A model generated the notes under the pieces. That model was not told the origin of the DNA. It did no database searches and was given only the letters and a program-made list of their open reading frames with translations. The translations under genes were made by a program, and so were the position numbers. This document shows, piece by piece, positions 56,430 through 64,000 of a stretch of 64,000 nt of DNA. The DNA comes from Ailanthus altissimus. Lineage: Eukaryota; Streptophyta; Magnoliopsida; Sapindales; Simaroubaceae. Within the stretch, counting starts at the first letter, position 1, and each line of letters opens with the position of its first letter. The stretch spans positions 13,454,001-13,518,000 of the forward strand of contig OX327702.1 in NCBI GenBank assembly GCA_946807835.1, given 5' to 3'.

Positions 56430-58294
56430 TGTTGGAGTTGGTGCTTACGTGCCATTCTAATACTTATGAATATTCTATTATTTAATATTTATAAAGCAAA
56501 CATTTCGTATAATTGTTAATACAATATAAATACATGGTAGAATGCTTGTTACGTTACAGACATTGTATGATCTGAAGGAGTTCAGATTTGGTCTAAAGGA
56601 GTTTAGACTAATGTTAATAATTAGCAGAGCTGAATATTATATTTATGCTAATAGTTAGCACTGCTAAAAGTTGGTAGGTTATAACAGTCAGCCAGATCTA
56701 AAAGATTAGATCCTTGTCTGTAATGTGATAAAGACCTGAAGGTATACTAGTAATGACATGGTTACAAGGAGTTGCAATAGGTGCTAGGATATGTCATTAT
56801 GCAAGTATGTCCTCAAACACTATGTTCCTGATCTGTTTTACTATATGGGTCTATCAGTGGATCCATTTTATATAGATAAGTGTATGTTATATCTATATGG
56901 TATAGATGGTTGTTCTTAGCTGACTATGGGATTACCAGAAGCTCGTATATGCATACGGGTATTCAGTCGTGACTGAATGCTGAACAGACTCATGAGGACG
57001 CCAATAGACATCCTATGAAACTATCAATGGTGAGTTCTCTCGAGTTGAGTAGTATACGTGGTCCTTTGACCTGAGTGCCACAGTGAACTTGTAGGTGATC
57101 CACCATACTTTGGTTTCATGCATGTCAGTGACCTTTCATGGTGTGATCGCTGGGTGTCACTGGGTATGGTCCGATACTTATGGAGTTCGGTGTGTATAGA
57201 TATGGGATCCATCAGCTCTCATAAGGGAGTTGTATATCCAGATGCTCCGAGATTATATTTAAGTAAATCTCTTAGCCATGAGTTAATACCTAGGAAAGGA
57301 GTTTCCCAAAGGGTTGAACAATATAGCAAAGGTTTTTGTGTATATTGTTATTGAAAATACAAATCTAAAGATAAGCTCATGGATGGGCATACGGGGATTT
57401 GACGGTGCTGATCTATATTCTTACACATCCAGGGTATACATGATGAAGGATTATACGTATGTGCTGTGACCTCAAGTTGTATGGTTTAAGGAGCTGATTT
57501 GTAATATCTGTGATGTATGTGTGGACCATCGATCATAGACTTATGGAATAGTTCAATTTGAAAAATTAGGCACCTACAGAGTCCCGCAATATGAAGTGTA
57601 CTCGTTGTGCACTGGGGCAATATACTAGATTGAATTGTTCAATCTAGTAATTTCCAACAGAACCGAATATTTGTTTTAGGAATCATTAGGATGTGTGCAT
57701 GTCAGTACTTAAGTGTTAAGTATAATAATTAGTTAATAATTATTGTTGACTAATTAAATAGTGACATATGGCATATTGTGAGCCTTTGGTTAAATTAACT
57801 CAAGTATTGGATAAGGTGGGACCCACGTTGAGTTAATTAAAGGCTTAAAGATTATTTTCCTTAATTGATTATTTAAGTGTTAAATAATCTAAATATTTAT
57901 TCTCACTTAAGAGTTAAGTGATTAATTAATTTGACTAGAGTTAATTGTTAGTTCATGATTAACTTAATAAAAATAAATATTTTAATTGAGGACTTAATTG
58001 CTAAATAAAATGAGATTTTATTAAACAAATAATTAAGTTAAAGCAAATGTTACTAAAAGGGAAATTAAATAAAACTTCAAAGGCATGAATTAAATTAACC
58101 AAAATTGTTTTGTGTCAAAGACATGAGATGGCCGATCATATTGTGTGCAACATTAAAGAATGGTTTTTTAATGGAGCTAATTATGATACAATTACAAAAG
58201 ATTAGATTTAATGAATACAAAATGGCAAGTGGTTTGCCATAATGGGTGGTTATCATTAAATCCATTTTGGTTTTTAAAAACAAAAGGAATTTAT
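56430..58294 (+). mobile_element. B-family LTR copy B5
   Basis: It starts TGTTGGAGTTGGTGC. It includes all landmarks of B3, the GTGCACTGGGGCA block at 57607-57619 and the best-formed hairpin at 57623-57649. After about 58290 it is interrupted by a SINE-like unit and does not reach a recognisable LTR end. Frames at 57024-57212 and 57118-57354 are LTR text. Confidence 0.8.
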
Positions 58295-58411
58295 GGATAA
58301 GATTCCGAGTTCGAGGGAGGGGAGGTACGTCCTGCGCCTGGGTGTGTTGGGGCGCCAGTGCCTTAGCATACCCTGGTGGACCCCAAGTGACAGCTGGGGT
58401 AGGCCTCACAT
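58295..58411 (+). mobile_element. SINE-like unit between B5 and B6
   Basis: GAGTTCGAGG (B-box-like) is followed by CTGCGCCTGGGTGTG and GGCGCCAGTGCC, the order found in the minus-strand units at 17110-17275 and 10760-10895. Its body differs after GCC. Boundaries are approximate. Confidence 0.45.
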
Positions 58412-59953
58412 ACTCTGACAATATATATTCAGATGTTCAAAGACTGTATCTTAGAAAGTCTTATGGCCATAAGCAACAAACCTAAGAAAAGAGTTTTTTA
58501 TAGGGCTAAAACAAAATTATAAAAGTGTTTGCATATATTGTTTATTAAGATACGTATCTGGAGATAAGTTCACGGATGAGTACATAAGGATTTTACAGGA
58601 GTGATCTATATCCCTGCTCTTCTATGATATGATTGGCAGAAGGATTATGCACTATGACCTCAACTTGTATAGTCTAGTGCACTAATTTGTAATATTCGTG
58701 ACGTGCGCGTGGTGCATCAATCTCGGACTCACATAATAGTTCTGTTTAACAAATCTGCAGTAGACCTAGAGAGTCTCACAATATGAAGTGTACTCATTGT
58801 GCACTGGGGCAGCGTACTGAATTTAATAGTTCAATTCAGAAAATTCTAGTAGACTGGACATTTACTTCGGTTTCTCTCAGGTCGTGCACGTGTCAAGACT
58901 TAAGAGTTAAGTACATCAATTAGTTGTTGACCAATGGGATGTTGACACATGGCACATGTGGCCCAATTATTGTTTGATTTAGAAATTACCAAATTGACCT
59001 TATTTGTTGGACAAATAATATCATTATTTTATTCATTAAAATGTTTATTGAATAAAATAATAATAATATATGATATTATTATTTAAATTAAAATCAAACA
59101 ATTAAGTTTTTATTTAAATTAGCATTTGTTTCCACTATGATTTAATATGATTATTTAATTTGTTTAACATTTATTAAATAAAATGATAAGTATAAATGGG
59201 TGGCATTTGTTAATGGTAGTTCTTAAGATGTTTTTTAATAATGAGAAAGTGTTTTCTCATTTAGCCTAGATTAAGACCAAGTTCATTTAAATGATTTTTC
59301 ATTTTATTTTGTTTTCATTTGGTTTATTATAAATAATAATAAACAAAAACTAATGACAAACATAATGGATGCCATTAGGTGAGAAAATAAAAGATAATAA
59401 TAAACAAAATATTAATGACAAACATAATGGATGCTATTAAGTGAGACAATGATAGAAAAAAATAATAAAAGAGCAATTAATTGCTCAATTAATTATCAAA
59501 AATTCGTGCAAGGTGTTAAAGGAATTAAGACAAGTGAATTTTTTCAAGTGTTGAGAGCACAAAAATACAACTCTTCTATTTTTCCTCTTCCAATTTTTTT
59601 TGTCACCCATACTACAAGGTAGAAATTAGGATTCAAGAGTTGAATCATTCGCTGGAAAAGCTACTATTCTAGTTTTTCCAAGCCCACCGTGTTGAAGAAC
59701 TAGAATTATGAATAGGTTGCTTCAAAGGCGGGTACTCCAATTCGACCAAATACCAAAGGCTTGACAAGGAACTATTTCTTAATATTGATGTATTTTACAT
59801 TTATGAGATAACATGTAAAGTTTATTTGTGTTTATCATTGAGTAATTTGTATTTTGCTCATCTGTTGCGCATGTATGTATGTGATACGTATGCTATATTT
59901 GAATAATTGACACAAACCCACATGCATACACCCTAGGTTTAAAATCACTCACA
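58412..59953 (+). mobile_element. B-family 5' LTR copy B6, 5' truncated
   Basis: It resumes the B LTR in mid-sequence (ATTCAGATGTTCAAAGACTG) and runs to an LTR end before the primer-binding site. It contains the GTGCACTGGGGCA block and a hairpin at 58817-58839. A tandem duplication of about 62 bp (CTAATGACAAACATAATGG and flanks) lies at 59332-59455. This LTR belongs to the plus-strand gag-protease copy downstream. Confidence 0.78.
59332..59455. repeat. About 62-bp tandem duplication in B6
   Basis: ATAATAATAAACAAAA ... GACAAACATAATGGATG ... GTGAGA appears twice in a row, with several differences. Confidence 0.8.
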
Positions 59954-59957
59954 AAAA

Positions 59958-59968
59958 TGTATCAAAGC
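59958..59968 (+). promoter_or_regulatory. Degenerate primer-binding site of the plus-strand B element
   Basis: TGTATCAAAGC lacks one G and has one change relative to TGGTATCAGAGC. The sequence after it (TTGAAATGGGTATACC) matches the leader at 15230-15260 read on the minus strand. Confidence 0.6.
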
Positions 59969-60074
59969 TATTTTGAGTTGATATTGGGTATTTTGAGTGT
60001 AAAATTGTTGTTAGTGATGTTTCGTTGCTCAAAAGGTGCATTTCAAGTTGTTGAAATGGGTATACCAAAGGTAG

Positions 60075-60415
60075 GGAGCACCAGAGCACCGCAGCTATAA
60101 GTGTTCAGTGCAGAGGCATTGGAATATTTTGTTCCAGCGATCCAGCACTGGGTAGCTAGTGCCGCGACGCTAAGGCTTCCAGGTTCTAGCGCTGCAGTGC
60201 TAGGTGCTGGGCGTCCTAGCGCTAAGAAAATTGGCGCTTAAGATTCTAGAATTCGCGCCGTAGCGCCAGAGACATGATGCTACAGTGCTGGCTATTGAGC
60301 GTCGCAGCACTAGAAGCTGGGCACCGCAGAGCCAGAATTTGGGCTCCGTAGCGCCGGAGCTATGCCCCCCTAGCACTGCCATACGGTGGGCCCAGCACCG
60401 TAGCACTGACGACAC
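60075..60415 (+). repeat. Palindrome-rich GC array in leader of the plus-strand B element
   Basis: Units such as TAGCGCTGCAGTGCTAG, GCGCCGTAGCGCC, CTACAGTGCTGG, GAGCGTCGCAGCACTAG and CCGTAGCGCCGGAGC repeat every 25-40 bp, the counterpart of 14755-15235. Confidence 0.7.
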
Positions 60416-60689
60416 TCACTCTAATTATATTTTAAATGGTTTAAAATATTATTTTAATAATGTAGGAGTTTATGAGATACAATGATAAGAGTTATTAGGT
60501 TGTATTATAAACCGGGATCATTGTTTCTGTAATAGTAAACACAATGGGAGCCCTACTGGTGGGATTACTTGTGGTTACATAGAATTAATGTATCTTAATC
60601 AAATTGAATAATAATGCATTATGAGATAGTGTTTTATTATTGATGATCCCTCTTGTCAATACGGTGTTAGCTAGATCATATCAGTTTTT

Positions 60690-60984
60690 CCTAAGATCAC
60701 TATAGTAAGAAGGAATTGATCGGTGTGACTTAGACTATGTCGGTTAAACATGAGATGAGGCAAATATATACGAAAGTGTTACCTTAGATCGCTACAGTGT
60801 ACGGGTAATACCGATAGCATATATTTGATCATTGACAAGTTAATCTGGAATACACTTACTCTAGATCACTACAGTATGTGGATAAGGTGTATTTGGGATC
60901 AAGAGTAGGAGTTGCATGAGATGTAATTGATAAGATTTATCTACCTGTTAGGTTTACAAAGGCCTAGATCGCTATAGTTTGTGG
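60690..60984 (+). repeat. Four spaced copies of a leader motif (plus-strand B element)
   Basis: CTAAGATCACTATAGTAAG (60690), CTTAGATCGCTACAGTGTA (60783), CTAGATCACTACAGTATG (60861) and CCTAGATCGCTATAGTTTG (60963) lie at intervals of about 92, 78 and 101 bp. The last is bounded by GGCC on both sides. Confidence 0.75.
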
Positions 60985-61216
60985 CCCGAGTAAAATGCTA
61001 ATGAGAGCCACTTCCCGCTGTATAGTTCAAAATAGTTTAAACTTTCGTTATCCCGTTTTGAGAGATTAGAGGGATTATGTAAAATAGCAAGAGGGCATTT
61101 TAAATTTAAAAAATGTATAAATGTTATACCATGATTTAAAATGTATTATTACCGATTTAATAATAATTTCCATTGACATCTCCTAATATTATTTTATTTT
61201 ACTTGTGTAAGCTAGG

Positions 61217-62191
61217 ATAACATCTCCAAATCCCTTGAGGTGTATACTGGATGCACACCAACTCAAAGGTGCTGAGAATTTCTTTGACTGGTATATGAAT
61301 CTCAAAATTATTTTGGATTCAAAAAGTCTCGGATATGTTATTGACCAAAAGATGCCCAGAGGTGTTTTTGAGAATGCCACCGAGGAAGAAAATGTGACAT
61401 ATCATAAATGGTTAAATGACGATTTAAAAGTCAAATCATACATCCTCGCCTTAATGTCCACTGAGCTGCAGAGGGAGCATGTCCCATGGACAATGCCAGC
61501 ACCATTATGCTATATCTCAGCGAGCTTTTTGGTGATCGACCCCAAATTGAGAACTATAGGGTTGCCAAAGCACTGTTTCAAGCAAAGCTCCTTGAGAGCA
61601 GTCCAATCCATGGACAGCGGATGAGTCCTCATGTTCTCAAGATGATAGGATTAATCTAGAGGCTTGAGTTCATGGACATCTCTTTGAGCAATAGCATGGG
61701 GGAACATGTTGATTCTCTAGTCACTGCCTGGGTCATTTGCACAGTTCATTATGAACTTCAATATACAATGAATGACCCTTACTTATACTGATCTTCACAA
61801 TATGCTAAAGACAGTGGATGAGGACATGCATAAAAGAGGCTCGGCCCTTCTTATTCATGGTGCTTCATCTTCAACCATGAGGGCTTCTGGAAAGTCCAAA
61901 GGGAAGAAGAAAAGAGAGGTGAGGCACACACCCAAGATAGGTCCTCAACGGCGACAGATATCCAAACTACTGGAGAAATCGAAAGTAAAAGGCAAATGCT
62001 TTCATTACGGTGATAATGGCCACTGGAAACACAATTGCCCCAAATACCTTGCCATTGTGAAGAAGACTCCCTCAGGTATTATCTTTCCCATTATTGACAT
62101 TTCTTTAGCATTTGATGATAGTATTGGCTGGGTATTAGATACCGCAAGTCCTTCTCACATCTACAATATGTTACAGAGTTTGAAGGAAGTT
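61217..62191 (+). pseudogene. B-family copia gag and protease start
   Basis: The gag frame would start at 61217, but the codon there is ATA followed by TSPNPLRCILDAHQLKG and FFDWYMNLKIILDSKSLGYV, standard copia gag. The open frame 61235-61624 begins at a later Met. A frameshift and stop at about 61622-61771 split it, then frame 61772-62203 gives a basic stretch, the zinc knuckle KCFHYGDNGHWKHNCP (second Cys changed to Tyr) and the protease with GWVLDTASPSHIYN, where D-T-A replaces D-S-G. The gene stops soon after, at a rearranged junction. There is no integrase or reverse transcriptase in this orientation downstream. Confidence 0.85.
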
Positions 62192-63003
62192 AGATTGTTA
62201 TAGCCGGGAGAGGACCTAGAGAGTCCTATCTTTCCCATTATTGACATTTCTTTAGCCATTAGTTTTTGCTTATTATTATTTACAATAAACCAAATGAAAA
62301 CAAAATAAAATGGAAAATCATTTAAATAAACTTGGCCTTAATCTAGGCTAAATAAGAAAACATTTTCTCATTATTAAGAAACATCTTAAGACCTACCTTT
62401 AATAAATGCCACCCATTTATACTTATCATTTCATTTAATAAATATTAAACAATTGATTTAATCATACTAAATCATGGTAGAAACACATGCCAATTTAAAT
62501 AAAAAATTAATTGTTTAATTTCAATTTAAATAATAACATCATATATTATTATTATTATTTTATTCAATAAACATTTTAATGAATAAAATAATGATATTAT
62601 TTGTCCAACAAATAAGGTCATTTTGGTAATTTTCAAATCAAACAATAATTGGCCCACATGTGCTATGTGTCAACATCCCATTGGTAAACAACTAATTGTT
62701 AACTAATTGATGTACTTAATTCTTAAGTCTTGACACGTGCACGAATGGAGGGAAACCAAAGTAAATATTCGGTATGCTACAATTTTTTGGATCGAACTAT
62801 TCAATCTGGTACACTGCCTGCCTCAGTGTACAAAGAGTATACTTCATATTGCAGAAGTATCTAGGTTTACTCTAGATTTGTCAAACCGAACTATCTTTTC
62901 CATTATAGACATTTCTTTAGCATTTGATGCTAGTATTGGCTATGTATTAGATACCGAAAGTCCTTCTCACATCTGTAATATGTTGTAGGGTCTGAAGGAA
63001 GTT
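62081..63003 (+). repeat. Protease segment in three copies around an inverted LTR piece
   Basis: The protease segment from ATCTTTCCCATTATTGAC occurs at 62081-62191 (about 111 bp), at 62228-62256 (29 bp) and at 62893-63003 (about 111 bp, about ten differences). The long copies are separated by a B LTR fragment in inverted orientation. Confidence 0.88.
62255..62892 (-). mobile_element. Inverted B LTR fragment
   Basis: On the minus strand it matches 58734-59355 from AGTTCGGTTTGACAAATC to CAAAAACTAATG, including the CTGRGGCA block and hairpin remnants (62787-62808). It therefore forms a long inverted repeat with B6, about 3 kb apart. Confidence 0.88.
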
Positions 63004-63009
63004 GCATTT

Positions 63010-64000
63010 CTCACATTTGCTTATAGCTGATGCATATGGCATCTTAAACATTCTAGCTCTTTCATCTTCGGTCTAAGGAGACATTCTCCTCATAAGATGA
63101 ATGTCATGTCTGAAAGGTACATTAACTGTCTTTTAGTTAGTAAAATTATACCTTTCAAGGACACTATCAATGTATGATGATTGGGAGAGTCCTATCAGCT
63201 TCCTAGTTCTATCTCTATAAAGCTTTATACTCAGTATATAGGAAGCCTCTCCCAAGTTCTTCATAAAGAATTTTTTATTTAGATAACTCTTGAGTGATTG
63301 TAATATAACGATATCATTCCCAATGATCAGTATGTCATCCACGTAGAGAATTAAAAAGATAACCATACTTCCACTGATATTTTTATACACACATGGTTCC
63401 TCATTATTTTTTATGAAACCAAATCCTTTGATTACCTCATCAAAACAAAGGTTCTAACTCTGGGAAGCCTGCTTCCATAAATGAACTTCTTCAGTTTGCA
63501 CACTAGACCTATGGATTGGCTAGATACAAAACCTTCAGGCTATTCCATGTATATCTCTTTCTCGAGATATCTATTCAGGCATGCCGTCTTTACATCAATA
63601 TGTCAAATCTCATAGTTATAATATGTAGCAATAGCCAATAAAATTCATATTGACTTCAACATCACTACTGGTGCAAAAGTTTTCTCATAATTGATCCCAA
63701 ATCGTTAAGAATAACCTTTTGCAACCAGTCAGGCTTTAAAGATCTCTACCTTCCTTTCGGGCCCACGCTTCTGCTTGTAAATCCATTTACAACCAATAGA
63801 AACTATTCTTTCAAGAAGTTCAACCAAGTCCCAGACTTGATTGTGATAAATTGAGTTAATTTTGGATTTCATGGCTTCTTGCCACTTTTTCGAGTCGATG
63901 TCTAATATTATATCTTTGTAGGTTAAAGGATCATTTTCTTCAACTAAGAAAACTCCCAGTGCACCTTCAGGCATCTGACCATACCTAGTAGGTGGCCTAG
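63010..64000 (-). pseudogene. B-family copia reverse transcriptase, minus strand
   Basis: Frame 63974-63729 encodes the start of copia reverse transcriptase: VFLVEENDPLTYKDIILD, KKWQEAMKSKINSIYHNQ, CKWIYKQKRGPE. Broken text between gives EIYMEYPEGFV. Frame 63390-63133 has an intact catalytic block (MVIFLILYVDDILIIGND) and MKNLGEASYILSIKLYRDR. It matches 11550-12420 and so belongs to the B family, but faces the plus-strand gag-protease to its left. It is cut at about 63010 and by the window end. Confidence 0.87.

Larger units (their letters stand above)
59969..61216 (+). mobile_element. Leader of the plus-strand B element
   Basis: This is an untranslated region homologous in order and content to 13990-15319 (minus). 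It contains a palindrome-rich GC block (60075-60415) and then four spaced motifs (60690-60984). Frames 60200-60415 and 60285-60485 cross the GC block and are not genes. Confidence 0.7.

Overview
This window is a block of nested transposable elements from a plant nuclear genome, most likely a eudicot. Evidence: AT-rich DNA, long terminal repeats (LTRs) starting TG and ending CA, primer-binding sites complementary to plant initiator-Met tRNA, and pol proteins of plant Ty1/copia and Ty3/gypsy type. I found no host protein gene, rRNA or tRNA gene that I would defend. Family names A, B, C, D, E and G are mine; 'Tekay-like' rests on recognised protein motifs. No database search was possible, and alignments and counts were made by eye.

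Layout. 1-4562: minus-strand copia A1 (start of protease, gag, leader, 5' LTR), cut by the window edge. 4563-6359: a B-family LTR. 6360-8330: unassigned DNA with an LTR-like piece and a possible captured gene fragment. 8331-10500: degenerate D repeats split by solo LTR C1. 10505-10895: rearranged SINE-like units. 10896-28859: a decayed minus-strand B-family copia whose 5' LTR was later invaded by solo LTR C2, a SINE-like unit and a young, nearly complete Tekay-like gypsy element (18594-28509, TSD atatt). 28860-29640: more D repeats. 29641-31867: AT-rich DNA with an E repeat. 31873-40688: structurally complete minus-strand copia A2 (TSD gttgg). 40954-43058: solo B LTR (TSD gaaac) inside another E repeat. 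44163-52508: decayed minus-strand gypsy G with a solo Tekay-type LTR (45779-48550, TSD tcatc) inside its integrase gene. 52694-53843: plus-strand gypsy LTR and gag start. 53844-64000: a tangle of B LTRs, an old Tekay-type LTR fragment, a plus-strand B-family gag-protease, an inverted LTR copy and a minus-strand B-family reverse transcriptase.

How the parts relate. The nesting gives a relative order: D repeats first, then B copia, then C2, the SINE-like unit and the Tekay-like element. There are four convincing solo LTRs (C1, C2, B3 and the Tekay-type one), three with exact and one with near-exact target duplications, against two elements with both LTRs and a matching duplication, so LTR-LTR recombination has been frequent. 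Every coding region seen is damaged; the Tekay-like pol comes closest to intact.

Most unusual signals: a hairpin in the B LTR that appears to keep its pairing through compensatory changes; a four-times-repeated motif with conserved spacing in the B leader; palindrome-rich arrays just upstream of the TATA box in C LTRs, with similar arrays in B leaders; and a segment near 62 kb that looks like template switching. I see no convincing new gene system.
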